Notes: generated by a model from the sequence alone, not told the origin. A stretch of 64,000 nt of DNA from Vespa crabro (GCF_910589235.1 NC_060955.1:9266497-9330496); one strand, 5' to 3'; shown: positions 36,936 to 47,599, counted from the stretch's first letter. Numbers and translations: made by a program.

Positions 36936-37368
36936 TGTAGGATGGAAAGTTCTAGAGTTAATTAGTTGTGTGTGTGTGTGTGTGTGTGTATGAGATAAGC
37001 TGATCGACAGTTTAATAAGTGATGGAAGGTTCTAGAGTTAATTAGTTGTGTGTATATGTGTATGAGATAAGTCGAACGGCAATTGAACAGAAAGAAGGAA
37101 GGTTCTAAAGTTAGTTGTGTGTATGTGTGTGTATGTATGAGATAAATTGGTCGTTAGTCGAATATCGGAGGATAGTCTTGAGTAGACCAAGCGGAGAAGA
37201 GAAGTACAGAGTTAAGAGAATATAGGACAGTCTTGAATACATCAGGGAAAGAGTAGAATGACCTAAGAGTAAAGAGTTGAAATACATACACATTAATAAA
37301 ATCCTTATTAACCAAGAGTAAATGATCCATGTTTGTATCTTACAGGTAAAGTTATGAAATATCCTACA
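36936..37368 (+). repeat. LTR of family A, copy 1 (5' LTR)
   Basis: Begins TGTAGGATGGAAAGTTCTAG and ends AAATATCCTACA (TG...CA, 433 bp). Its first half holds three tandem ~75-bp units starting at about 36,942, 37,021 and 37,096, each with GGAAGGTTCTA.AGTTA, a GT-rich run and TATGAGATAA. The primer-binding site starts 6 bp after the end. Copies or fragments lie at 34,142 (-), 7,810 (+), 7,585 (-) and 18,845 (-). Confidence 0.8.
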
Positions 37369-37373
37369 TATTT

Positions 37374-37391
37374 TGGGGGCTCACCCGGGAT
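37374..37391 (+). promoter_or_regulatory. Retrotransposon primer-binding site, tRNA-Pro-like
   Basis: TGGGGGCTCACCCGGGAT lies 6 bp after the LTR. It differs at two central positions from the known tRNA-Pro primer-binding sequence of many LTR retroelements, so minus-strand synthesis was probably primed by tRNA-Pro. Confidence 0.7.
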
Positions 37392-37476
37392 AGAAATAGA
37401 TACGGACGTACGAAACTTGATATAAAGTGTCATACAATGAAAAATGTAAAAGATGAATCGAGTATCATAAGAGGGC

Positions 37477-37659
37477 ATGAATTGTTCATCAAAAGAATTC
37501 AAGATTGAAGAGTTGAAGGCTATTATACCGACGCTTTGTCTCATGGATTCAGGCCTATACTTATGCAGAAAGATGGAGAAACAGGAAAAATTCATTCGAT
37601 ATATTACGCGACCGGACGAACGACACCCGCGGGAAGTGAGTACGCAAGCTACAAGTTAA
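37477..37659 (+). CDS. Possible gag N-terminus of the gypsy element
   Basis: A 61-codon open frame starts ~85 bp after the primer-binding site, where gag is expected. Contents: MNCSSKEFKIEELKAIIPTL and a basic C-terminal part. There is no diagnostic motif; position is the main argument. The reading ends at a stop, and 37,680-38,040 has no recognisable coding. Confidence 0.3.
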   Translation: MNCSSKEFKIEELKAIIPTLCLMDSGLYLCRKMEKQEKFIRYITRPDERHPREVSTQATS

Positions 37660-38043
37660 AGGTGCTCGCGATATTAAGAACATTGTGACAGTTTAGGATT
37701 TACCTGCTGGAAATCCCTTTCAAGATTATTGCGCTGTTTTTTGTTTATATGCGATAAGTCTTATTAATATAAACATATATTTCATTATTATTTTTTATAG
37801 TCTATTCTATATTATTTAGTTCATTATATTATTATAGTAATGATTATTTATAAGGATAAAAATGTGTACACTTACAAAGTGTAATATTACTCCAATTTTA
37901 TTTTAATTTACCTAAGACTGAACGGTAACCGTAAAGTTACGCATCGATAGAAACTGGGCATGCTGTGATCGTCGGCTTTTGGATGCAGGACAGAAGAAGC
38001 CCGATCGCGTCGCTTGGCATTCAAACGGTTAAGAAAATAGAGA

Positions 38044-38965
38044 GTGATCTGCGTATGTTGGTACCCAAGGAGTACTACAGAATATTATGAGATTGGTTAT
38101 TTCGCCGCGAGCAAGACTGAGATGCTCCTGAAGAAAGAGTATTGGATTATATGGTCGCGATCAAAGATGAAAAAGATGATCCCCAATTGCGTGGAGTATA
38201 TTTTAGCTACGAAAAAAGATGGTAAGCTAGAGGAGTTCCTTAGGCTCATTAACAAGGGCGAGTTCCCTTTAGATATGTTTTATATAGATTATCTCGGACC
38301 GCAATCGTCGGTATGAAAGAATTACAATTATATTTTCGCAGTGATAGATAGCTTCTCGAAATATACTTGGTTATGTTCAACAAGAACAATTTCGGCGAGC
38401 GAGGTTATTGAATGTTTTAAGAGACAGACTTTTTGAAAATCCGCGATGACTAGTATCGGACTGAGGAACTGCCTTTATGTCGCGCGATTTTGGAGAATAT
38501 TGTAAAGGAGAAATGACCGAGCATGTTTTAATCGCGACAGGTACTCCGAGAGGGAACGGGCAAGTTGAACAAGTGAAAAGAACGCTCATATCACTACTAA
38601 CAAAACTAGCGCATCCGAAAACGGAAAAGTGGTATGATCATGCGCAGCAGTACTTAAACGTTACGAAACAACGTAGTGTCGGCATCACTCCGTTTCAAAT
38701 ATTGTATAGAACCAATGTGCGTTTACACGAGAATTCAGAAATCCTTGATTTCCTAGAGAAATGGCTTATCAACTTCCAAAGCGGTCGAGAAGAGCTATGT
38801 AAATTGGCCGCGAAACAAATAATTAATAAACTACAAGGTGAGAATAAAAGGCCCTATGACAAGAAGTGTATGAGTTTTCGTCCGTACCGAGAGGATGACT
38901 TAGTGACCGTAAAAAGAAATCAGCTAACTAAAATTAGCAACTCCGTACTTAAGTTCTTATAGAGT
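38044..38965 (+). pseudogene. Ty3/gypsy integrase (decayed)
   Basis: Integrase that would insert the element's cDNA. First open frame (38,044-38,316): YYEIGYFAASKTEMLLKKEY, PNCVEYILATKKDGK and MFYIDYLGP. These are the zinc-binding HHCC domain (degenerate) and the start of the catalytic core. After one stop the same frame continues NYIFAVIDSFSKYTWL (catalytic Asp). After a frameshift the frame 38,477-38,962 (161 codons) gives SRDFGEYCK, TGTPRGNGQVEQVKRTL with the catalytic Glu, KWYDHAQQYLN and a C-terminal charged region with YREDDLVTVKRNQL. Two lesions kill the frame but most of the domain is readable, so decay is moderate. Confidence 0.85.
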
Positions 38966-39224
38966 AACCCATTCTGTGAGGAAGTAGGTAATGTAGTGTG
39001 TAAGATAGGTGAGTATAAAGATCTCATGATTCGGCTTCACTTGATCACATGAAGCCTTGGGTTGATTACGCAAGCGATCAATGTGATGCGGAATACGATG
39101 GATGTGTGAAGGAATGAGTGAAATAGGTAATAAGCGAATACAAAGTGCGAAGTGAAATGTGAAACAATATGTCGTCAAAGTGTAGCTAAGTGATAGCAGG
39201 TGATCTTAAAGAAAAAAAACAATA

Positions 39225-40020
39225 AAAAGTCTAAATAATTTCTTTGATAATAGCACTAGTATGACTCCAAAATTCTTCACGTATATAAGAAACATGAAGA
39301 AAGTATATATGAAAGACACCATATAACTAAAACACAAAAAGCAATCATACTATAAACGTGCAATATTGTACAATAAACCAAATGTACACAGATGATATCA
39401 AAATATATGTACCAAATAAAACACAGCGAAACGAATTATTATAAACTACAGAGATATATCGACAATTATATGAACAAGAAATTTTAAATCACAAATTTCA
39501 AAGTGCAAAAAATTACATATAGAAAAAACAATAGATAGAAAACCTGACGCAACGAAAACTACAAGGTGAACTGATTAACATTATAGTATGAAACATTAAG
39601 TATACAAATATCTCGAATTTCAGTAAAACACAAAAGTGAATCCTACGAATATCAAATAACATCTACAAAAATAATATAAAGTCAGATTTTCAGATTACAA
39701 TATACTCAGGAAAGAAAAGTTCGCAATGGCAATACGAGATAAAGTAATAGCAACTAAAAACTATCTAAAGTACATAATTAAATGCTCACGTACACAAAAC
39801 GACGCAAGAAATGTGAACAATTCCTAGAAACAATATAACAGAAGGATGTGAATTATTAATAGAAGGAGAATATATAGACTGATACATTATACCAGCCCAA
39901 ATTATATAAAAAGCAATTGCCAATGTATATAATATAAGATAAAACAATCGCCAACAATTATCATCGAAAATGAAGAATACGAATTTTATTAGAATATATC
40001 AGTACATATGGACAAAATAA
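39225..40020 (+). pseudogene. R4/Dong-like LINE, 3' part of reverse transcriptase
   Basis: Continuation of the LINE interrupted at 36,930. MYTDDIKIYVPNKTQRNELL (about 39,384-39,440) is RT motif C, with the wording (Y/F)MDD(L/I)K(L/I)YA typical of this group. Downstream reading in broken frames contains basic thumb-like segments. The copy ends without a recognisable 3' end near 40,020, where short ATAAATATGCA-like repeats begin. Confidence 0.6.
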
Positions 40021-40250
40021 TAAAATGTAATAGACCAAACAATACATTCATAAATAGACTGCGGATGTTTATGCATGATAAATATGCAAAGAACATGACA
40101 TTTATGCATGAAAAATATACAAATATGCACAATAAATATGCATTTATGCACAATATTAAGTATATACTATATTAAGTGTTGAGTGGAATATTAAGTATCT
40201 TAATATTACACTAATATATAAATAAATGATTTAGTTGTTTTGTTGTATTG
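40020..40250. repeat. Short imperfect TTTATGCAxxATAAATATGCA repeats
   Basis: Four or five copies of TTTATGCA or AAATATGCA within ~120 bp (about 40,065-40,160), next to the hAT remnant. A related TTTGCATAAACATTTGCAAT lies beyond the other side of that gene (about 41,707-41,730), so these may be subterminal motifs of the transposon. Confidence 0.4.
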
Positions 40251-40252
40251 TG

Positions 40253-41690
40253 TTAAGAATTACAGTAAATTATAACTATTTTTTCTAAATTGGATGGCAT
40301 TAGTTGGTAGCGTTTGTTGGTAAACATTAATTTGTACGTCGAAAATGACCACTTCACATCACATGATATTATCGGTGCATATTTAAATTTACTTAAACAA
40401 TGTTGCGGAATGCCCATTGGCTTGTTTATAAATTTGCTACTTAAAATACGTAAAATTTTATTTAATTCTATAAATCCTATATTTTTGTTACATAACACTT
40501 ATTTTTTTCTTAATTTTCTCTCCGTAATCATTGGGAATGTTTTGCAATTGAACTATACATTACATATATATTCCTATTGCATGAACTAATTGTAAATTTA
40601 TGATTTCCAATTTTTTAATCGTAGCCGGTAATGTGTTTGAGCCTTTGTAAACATTAAATTTTGAAATAGTTCGTTTTTTTGAAGTAGTTTTAATGATTGC
40701 AGTATCTTTTTCTTTAAAATTTAGAATTACCTATTAACATGAAAAATAATATGAATATAGTTTTATCCAAATCTGTTTAAGTTCATATTATTATTAAAAT
40801 AAATAAATAGTATTTATATTTTCTTAATATTCTTGAAGTGTTCAGCATAGAATGATGCTGCTAGAATTCATGTACCCCATTTCATAAAAATTGGTTCTGG
40901 TGGTAGAGAAGTATTTTTCAACGTTTTATGATACACTTTTATGCGAAGTGGTGGTTTTGAAAAGATCTTTTTCATGGATGATATTACTTTGTTGACTAAA
41001 AATAAAATCGGACTTCCTCAGAAATTCTGTGCAGCCTTTGTGATATATATCATATTTTCATAAAATAATTATCATTTTTTTTCGACTTTTACTATATATG
41101 GTGCTGCATTTGTTACAAGCAAAAAAATTTTTTTTTTCGTTATCATTTGGAAATAAAATTCTTAAACCTGAATTCACAAATCCAATTATTGTTGCATGGT
41201 TAGTTTCTTCCAATTCCTTAAGCATAACAAGTACGGTTTGGTTACTTTATTTTCACACAATTTTCCAACGATAAAATTTGCAATATATTGACCTACGGAA
41301 TTAGTGATTTCATCCACATATATCCATATATAGTGGTCTGCTATGTCCTCTCTGATATTCTTAATTGCTGAATTGTAACAGTCGTTCAAGTAATTTTTAC
41401 ATATGTCTATATATTTAGTTAGGAAATTCTTTTATATATTATTATTTAAAGTACGTCATGGTATGTTGGTAGCAACCATCGCTTTTGTTAAATTCAAACA
41501 AAATTCACTTTTTTGGCACTTGTTTGGTCTCAATTTTCTGCTTCGAATCTAGCATTTATTTCATCACTTTTTCTTTTGTGAATAGAAATACTTACATATT
41601 GAGTTAATTGTGATTCGCGATCGTACTTTACACTTTCATTACACGTTTGACAAAACAAATTTCTATTCAGGTTCCATAAGTTTATCTATT
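40253..41690 (-). pseudogene. hAT-family transposase remnant
   Basis: On the - strand in order: a BED-type zinc finger segment (about 41,560-41,660) with LFCQTCNESV...SIHKRKS; then in open frame 41,186-41,389 IWIYVDEITNSVGQYIANFI, matching the (V)DETTD..G..V.N section of the RNase H-like core; and in 40,253-40,498 FKYAPIISCDVKWSFSTYK...NLEKIVIIYC, the hAT C-terminal dimerisation region (usual wording VERSFS). The Cys/His finger and the overall order fit hAT elements related to the CGGBP1-like group. The middle (40,500-41,180) is broken. The sequence VKWSFS replaces the usual VERSFS. No 8-bp target duplication was identified. Confidence 0.75.
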
Positions 41691-41779
41691 TTTTATAAAA
41701 ATATACATTTGCATAAACATTTGCAATCTACTCATAAGTAAAATAAAAAACAATTTTATAATATCTATATAATATCTAA

Positions 41780-42540
41780 ATAAATTTACTAGCATTTAAC
41801 AAACAAAATGTTAGAAATGAATAATTCCGAATGAATAATTCTGCCAAATGCGTGAATGTGGTTATCGAAATAATATGTCTGTGACGATCTATCCGCAAAT
41901 GGAATAAAATATAGCGCAAGTAGAACATACATCTCCGGAAGATAGATAGAAGAAAACAGAGATAGTCAAAATATTCGTTGCCCGGAAGACGAATACTACG
42001 TAACATAAGGACTAACTAAAAGACATATCAGAAGTCGATACAGCACAGCATTGCATTTTCTACCTTTAAAAAATCCAAAATAACTATTTTGACGGAACAT
42101 CATGACATAAATGTAGGTTAGGAAAATGTTCGTGTGTGTATGTGTGTGTGTGTGTGTGCCGAAAGAATGCTAGGAATAATATATATAAAATAGAAACGTA
42201 ATTTTAGGAGTATAAGCGATATGAGCGATATATGAGAGAGAGTATATGAGCCCATATTTGGAAAAAGCTCACTACTCCCTTGTTAAATGTATGATTCAAT
42301 AATTAAGTTTGAATAAATTTTCAAATTGGTTTAAGCAACGAACTAAAGATACTCATACAAAAATACGTAGAAAGAAAGTGGAACTTAGTAGAGCAACTGT
42401 TTTCGGAATGAATGGTTTTATGATGTCTTTCTCAGTATGTTACAATAGATTTTAACATTGTTTTTTATTTTTTGTTTCTTGAAGTCAACAGAATGGTTTT
42501 TATTCAAGATTTGTTGAAAATCGCCGGTATGTTTAAAACG
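41780..42540. other. AT-rich DNA with (GT)n run
   Basis: No gene recognised. A GT dinucleotide run with one interruption lies at about 42,130-42,158. ORF 41,776-42,006 (-) has no domain. Confidence 0.5.
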
Positions 42541-42559
42541 TTTATTCATTATTCATGCA

Positions 42560-43450
42560 ATTATATTTTCTTCTTCTTTCATATGAATATTTCTGTAGAA
42601 AATTAGGAAATGTAGTTCAGTTGTTGAAGTTGTCTAGGCAATACCTTATCGGTTCGTTGGTAGAGAGCATAAATCAGCGACTTGTGGCCAGTGTGGATGA
42701 TGAAATTTCAGTCTTCTAACAGATGATGAAAATGTTTGATGGCTGCGAAAATGATAAACAGTTCGTGATATACACGCTGCAGTTATCTTTTGTTTTGCTC
42801 AATTTTCGTGAAAAGAATACCTGCGATTTTCACTCTTTATTCTTTTTCTAATTTAGAGCATCTCCGATCTGAAATATCGGTTAAGAATAGAAGTGTGACA
42901 ATTGGCGAGATGCACGATATTGTTATTGGATTGGAGATTCTAATCTTGAAGTTTTAGAAAGACTCGATTGATATTTGGGTACATTCAATTGGTGTTCTGT
43001 CGTTTTTTTAGATATTCATTGAGCGGAACTTGGATTTGGTGTTAGAATGTATGTTCGATAATATGTAATTTATTCTGAGAAAACAGCATGGATCCTTGAT
43101 AGTGATTGAATCAGGATTGATTTTCAACCTGTTGTTTTTAAATTTTTGATAGAATATCTTCAAGTATTGTTAGTGTTCGTCGATGCTACTTGAAGCAATG
43201 ATGACTTCATGAATATAACAAAATAGAAAGTTAAACTTCTTGAAAACAGAGATAATATATTTTTGGCTGATTTGTCTCGAATTATTTTGGCCAAACATAT
43301 TACGACATATTTAAATAAACTAAATGGTATCATGATGGCTATTTTAGGAATGTTCTCTGAGACCATTGGAATTTGGACTCGCTGTAAGTCCATAGCGAAG
43401 AAGATATTTTCCTCGTAGAAGCAATTGAATAGATAGTGTATGAATGGTGA
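42560..43450 (-). pseudogene. Ty3/gypsy reverse transcriptase-RNase H remnant
   Basis: On the - strand: DRYSPFIHYLFNCFYEENIF then FAMDLQRVQIPM (RT motif A region with the Asp), ENIPKIAIMIPFSLFKYVV (the TPFGLFEF section), and a motif C stretch degraded to YFVIFMKSSLLQ. Lower down come LQRVYHELFIIFAAIKHF, HTGHKSLIYAL (the TDHKPL motif of RNase H with the Asp lost) and DKVLPRQLQQLNYIS (SPRQ.R.L.FI.QF). The order and wording are clearly those of the gypsy RT-RNase H module. Stops occur throughout the lower half. The upstream edge at about 43,450 is fused in frame to a LINE fragment. Confidence 0.8.
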
Positions 43451-43452
43451 AT

Positions 43453-43650
43453 ACCTATCTGCAATCGTAGCATATTTATTGCGGAAGCCAAATTGATGAT
43501 CAAGTATAAATTTCTTTTCTGCAATAATTGTTTTCAATCTTTTTTGTATGACTTTTTCAAAGATTTTAGATATGATTGGTAAGTAAAAAGGGCTATACCA
43601 ATTTTGTATCAGATGTTTTAACAAATTCTTCTGGTGTTTAAAGAAAAATA
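43453..43650 (-). pseudogene. LINE reverse transcriptase fragment (fused to gypsy RT)
   Basis: The first ~57 codons of the 154-codon open frame 43,160-43,624 read FYLPIISKIFEKVIQKRL then ILDHQFGFRNKYAT. This is the PISLLP.ISK..E..I..RL...........QFGFR..... section of a jockey-like LINE RT. The frame then passes directly into gypsy RT (ADRYSP...). The two belong to unrelated retroelement classes, so the ORF is a chance chimera made by insertion or recombination. Confidence 0.7.
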
Positions 43651-43689
43651 AATGCCATTTTTGAATTAGTATTTCTGGTTATTATTAGT

Positions 43690-44312
43690 AAAAGGGCGCG
43701 AGAATGCTAAAGAAAAAGATGGAGAATATGTAAGGGTGGATATAGTAATAGGGGCCGTGCTCTTTTTGGATAAGGTTTCTGAAAGAAGTTCAATAAATAG
43801 CAGCACTATAGAAAAATTGTTACTGTTTTATTGCTACTGTATAGAAAAATTGTTTCTAGATTAGGTATTCGAAAAAAGTTCAGTAGTAGGTGTGGCACTG
43901 CAGAAAAATTTATGCCAATTCTGAATCATATATTTATATTTGGCGATGGCAAAAAATTATAGTAAGGTGGGTATAGATTATACAGGTTGTTGTAGGGTTA
44001 GAGGTCGTTGGTAAAGTAAGGAGGGGTGATAGCTGAGTTTGGCGACTCGTATATCACGTCCGGTGCTTTGTTGGGAGTTCGTATTCGTGGTTTGTATCGA
44101 AGAATGTATTATATCGTACGATCGAAGACGGTTATGGCGATGGTGGTGGAGATATCGTTTTCTATAGATGACGTAGATCGCAGGTATTGTTACGTTTCTG
44201 ATCGCGTTTTATGTTTCTGTTCTTTATTTGTTTTTTTCTCTTTTATTTTTTTTTATTTTTCTTCTTTTCTTTTCCCAAGTATTTTGGCGATGGCAAGGAC
44301 GAGGATACCACA
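43690..44312 (+). repeat. Probable LTR of a third gypsy element
   Basis: The sequence before a primer-binding site ends ACCACA (CA at 44,311-44,312). It is GC-richer than its surroundings and has a near-repeated GAAAAATTGTT.CT segment (about 43,810 and 43,850). The 111-codon open frame 44,026-44,361 runs across the LTR end and is probably not a gene. I cannot place the 5' boundary. Confidence 0.4.
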
Positions 44313-44318
44313 GAAATT

Positions 44319-44339
44319 TTGGGGAGCTAGTCCGGAATT
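44319..44339 (+). promoter_or_regulatory. Retrotransposon primer-binding site (tRNA-Pro-like, diverged)
   Basis: TTGGGGAGCTAGTCCGGAAT resembles the tRNA-Pro-type primer-binding sequence with a few differences. It lies 7 bp after a CA and ~85 bp before a gag start. Confidence 0.5.
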
Positions 44340-44399
44340 GAGATTAAAATCAAGGTTGTGATTGTGGTTGTAATACTTGCTTATGAATAAAGTGTAAAA

Positions 44400-44935
44400 T
44401 AGAACGATAAGATCTTATTACGATGAGTACAAGTTATGAGGAAGATATTTCTCGCATTATTGTCGAAAATAACCAGACATAAAAACTGTAGAAAATGAAG
44501 TTTCCAAAATTCAAAGATGAATTTAAGTAATGAAAATCGAAAATATCAGGAAGGGAAGATAAAATGAGTTAGTGGAATGCTTAAAAGCTGTCTTACTGCT
44601 GAAAACAGCTAAAGAAGACAAAAGTGACAACAATGACGAAGAAGACGCAGAGGAAGACGTAAGTCAATGGAAGTTTTCACTATCAGAGATAAAGAAGAAT
44701 CAATGCAAACATTTAGGGATGACAAGACTGCAAATGTTTACAATTGGCTGAAGATGAATTCGACGAAATGCCAATTCTATGTAATTTGATACATTTTCAG
44801 AAAGTAATTTAGTAATAGTCTGTAAAAGACTATTAAAAGTACAGCAAGGTAAGCTTACTTTTTTTAATAGTGTAGATTCGAAACAAATTTGTACGTTAGC
44901 TGAATTTAGGACGACTAGTTCCGTAGATGGATGTA
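44400..44935 (+). pseudogene. Ty3/gypsy gag remnant
   Basis: Starts with an ATG at 44,423 (MSTSYEEDISRIIVENNQT), then a stretch rich in Lys, Asp and Glu. At about 44,690-44,930 the pattern of a gypsy capsid appears across several frames: QTFRDDKTANVYNWLK, then DEMPILCNLIHFQKV, CKRLLKVQQGK and DSKQICTLAEFRT. In intact elements this reads as F.GD....V..W...F.E....C.W.D.QK.....RLL.G.AK.F. It would form the particle shell. Several frameshifts and stops. The element is on + while the gypsy pol remnant at 42.5-43.45 kb is on -, so they are different insertions. Confidence 0.65.
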
Positions 44936-45055
44936 CATATCCATGTTGAATACCGTTATGAGGTATGATCTTATTGGAATAGTTTTCTTAAGCGATAAGG
45001 ATATACATATTTAAGACGGAAATATTTTAATATCAAAGATTAATATTATTAATCG

Positions 45056-45970
45056 TGAGAGCGCAACTACGAGGGCGTTTCCAGATACGGTCTCACAAAG
45101 GATCAGTGATGATAGTCGATTTGCACAGAGAAAGTTTCTCTTTCTAAGTTTCTCTTTCTAATAGTCAGAGTTATAGATATATTGATCACGATAAATAAGG
45201 GCGGCGATACTAATAAAGGAAGCTAGGATAGCGTAGTAGGCCGTCAGTAAAATACCGCTCGCCGCGTTCCCGAAAATTAATTGGAGAATGCAAATTTCTT
45301 CGGAGAATCCTGTGGATCTCGTGAGATGCAAAACAATATAGTGTGAATTTGTAGTTATCACAATATATTTGTCGTAGTATGATACAATTGTTGATATATT
45401 CTTGTGTAGTGAAGTATGTTGGCTATTTCTGAGCCAGTAATGTAATAAGATTTGGAGAATTGGATGTTTGTGAATTTAAAGGATGTAGTTTTGACTGCTA
45501 CAATTTAATTTGTGTTGGATACCTCTGTTTGAGGTATAGCTAGTGATATTGGTAAGACTCCGTTGTCTTACTAGTGAGTGCGAATGCTTGAATGCGACTT
45601 GAATGTGTAGATTTCTCTCGAACTATCCACGAAGTTATTAATGAATTCGGAAAGGGAAATGGAAAGGGAGGATTTAAGTAAAAAGTACTTGGAGCGGGAA
45701 ATCGATATTCTTCTTGGTAGTGGCCGTGTTGAGATAGTTCGAGAGAAATATTTAATCAATCTCATGCGTGGTTCTTTATCTTGGTGATTGTGTAGACCCA
45801 TGAGTATTGCATTGATATTTGAAAGGTAGATACCCGGTTCGATACATTGTCGAAAATTAAGTACTTTACTAACAATGTCTAAGTTTGGACAAATGTGGCA
45901 ATGTGTTTTTTATTTTGTCGTTTTTTTAGCGATTATTCAAAGAATTCTCAAGGACAGATATACCCGAAAA
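45056..45970 (-). repeat. LTR-like repeat, family B, copy 4
   Basis: On the - strand the 3' end is GTAGTTGCGCTCTCA, as in copy 3. The body carries CTCCAATTAATTTTCGGGAA, a CATGAGATTGATTAAATATT block, and CACATTGCCACATTTGTCCA near the 5' part, which is diverged beyond about 45,900. Confidence 0.65.
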
Positions 45971-46262
45971 GAAAATCCATTTTTTTTTCTTTTTGTTCTC
46001 TTGATAGTTGAAGTATTACGAACGAATGCAGAACTTACGCGTGTTTCGTTCGTTTAATAAAATTGTGGTAGAAAAAAAATATCGCATATGTGGTTTGCTT
46101 CTATTGAGTGATACTAATTTTTCGTCTCGCCGTAATTGTGATGTATTAAAAATACGTATTTTTAGATTAGGAAGGGAAGTTGTGGTTTCGAGGGTTTACG
46201 TATTCAACGATACTAATTTTTTATCACAAATCATATTACGATAAATTTTTATTTATTTCTGG

Positions 46263-47180
46263 TTATAGAGAATTTTTTTTATCGATCCACGATTTATGCG
46301 ACGCGTCTAATTCGAGCCATTGCAAATACACATTGTCTCTTTTCCATCGCAATACCTTCTCCATCAAGTAAACGTCCGAATTTTTTACTCTTGTTAATAC
46401 CAATTCATAAAATCCTGTTTCGATTTCGGTTTTCCATAAATCTTGAATTATGTTACAGAGTTCATGCATTTCACAGATTTAATTTTAAATATCTCATTGG
46501 TCCAATTGGCCGTGTATCTTTTTATGAACAGTTGCTTGTATTTACTGATACGAACAAAGTTGACAATTTTAAATTTGCCTGAAGTAGTTATTTTTACATA
46601 GCTGCAGATAAAAGACAAACATTTAGCGGAATTTTACGACGCCACGTCCATAGGATTTATGCCGATCGTTCGATGTTGTGCTTATTATAGTCGCGTACGA
46701 ATTGCTACAATATTTTAAGCTATTTATAATTTTTATTGTAAATAAACGATTTCCACATATTTTCTTTGAGAGTTCTGTTTCAGGGTTCAATGATCGATGC
46801 TTACATAACGCTGCACATGGAGTAATCAAATTAAAAAAATTTTTGTTGTAAAATTCTTTTTTATTGTTGGTTTGTAAATTCGTTTGTTTCGTCTATGATT
46901 TTGCAAAAAGCCTTGACTATGTTTTGATCCTGTTTTGTCTTCGGAGGTTCCATCCACGCGTATTTATAATATGTAAAATATGTATGTAAAATAAAATATG
47001 TATGTAAAATATATCGCTAACCGTTAAAATGTATTGAAATTTTAGTTTGCGCTCAAATATGCTCTCATATTCATTATGTCACTTGCCAAAGATCATCGTA
47101 TTCTTTGATGATCACGTATCTTTTTAAGAATCTTCTTCTAATTGGTGACAGCTCTTTCACCAATTGGTTTTTTCCTCGCT
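46263..47180 (-). pseudogene. Polinton integrase (decayed)
   Basis: Retroviral-type (rve) integrase of a Polinton. On the - strand from about 47,180: VKELSPIRRRFLKRYVIIKE then YDDLWQV, the start of the catalytic core. Then AQHRTIGINPMDVA (about 46,640-46,680), the end of the core. Then FKIVNFVRISKYKQLFIKRY with TANWTNEIFKI, a beta-barrel DNA-binding domain. Finally, in the 68-codon open frame 46,263-46,469, FYELVLTRVKNSDVYLMEKV and RWKRDN..YLQWLELDASHKSWI, the chromodomain-like tail typical of Polinton integrases. Frameshifts and stops separate these parts and much of the DDE core (46,830-47,080) is unreadable. Family wording (KWLGF..S.NSWI) supports Polinton rather than LTR elements. Confidence 0.75.
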
Positions 47181-47599
47181 CATTTCTTCGATTTCCAGAA
47201 CTCTATTAGAGGTTTCCAGGGAATTTGAACTTTCTTTTGGATTTCTACAAGTTTCAATTGGATTTTTTTGATTCACTTGTTTCCTTCGTTTAATAAATTA
47301 TTTATCGTTTCTATTGCAGTCAAATTATTATCAATTTTATTACATATTTGTTACTGTACTTCGTTTATCGCCATGTTGAAATGTTTGTTTGCGTTATCGA
47401 TTCTGTCAATTCCTTGTGATGATCCGTCAGATTTTTAATTAATATAGAAGCGTTGAAATTCGTACGTGTGAGGCTAGTTTACAATTTGAGTACTTATCTT
47501 TTTCTCCTTTTCGCTCACTTTCGTTTCGATCCATTTATATAATTAGATAATATCGTAAACAACATAGATCTTTCATCGTCGAATTGTTTATTTATTCTT

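Larger units (their letters stand above)
36936..39220 (+). mobile_element. Truncated Ty3/gypsy retrotransposon (5' LTR, PBS, integrase)
   Basis: The element comprises a family A LTR (36,936-37,368), a primer-binding site, a short gag-like start, and then integrase only. Protease, reverse transcriptase and RNase H are missing and no 3' LTR is seen before LINE sequence returns at about 39,225. It lies inside the R4/Dong-like LINE and is therefore younger. The interval 38,965-39,220 contains unassigned sequence, probably the remnant after integrase. Confidence 0.7.

Noticed and set aside
44026..44361. 111-codon + strand ORF with a Phe-rich segment
   Set aside because: It runs across the proposed LTR end and primer-binding site of a gypsy element; a real protein there is unlikely.
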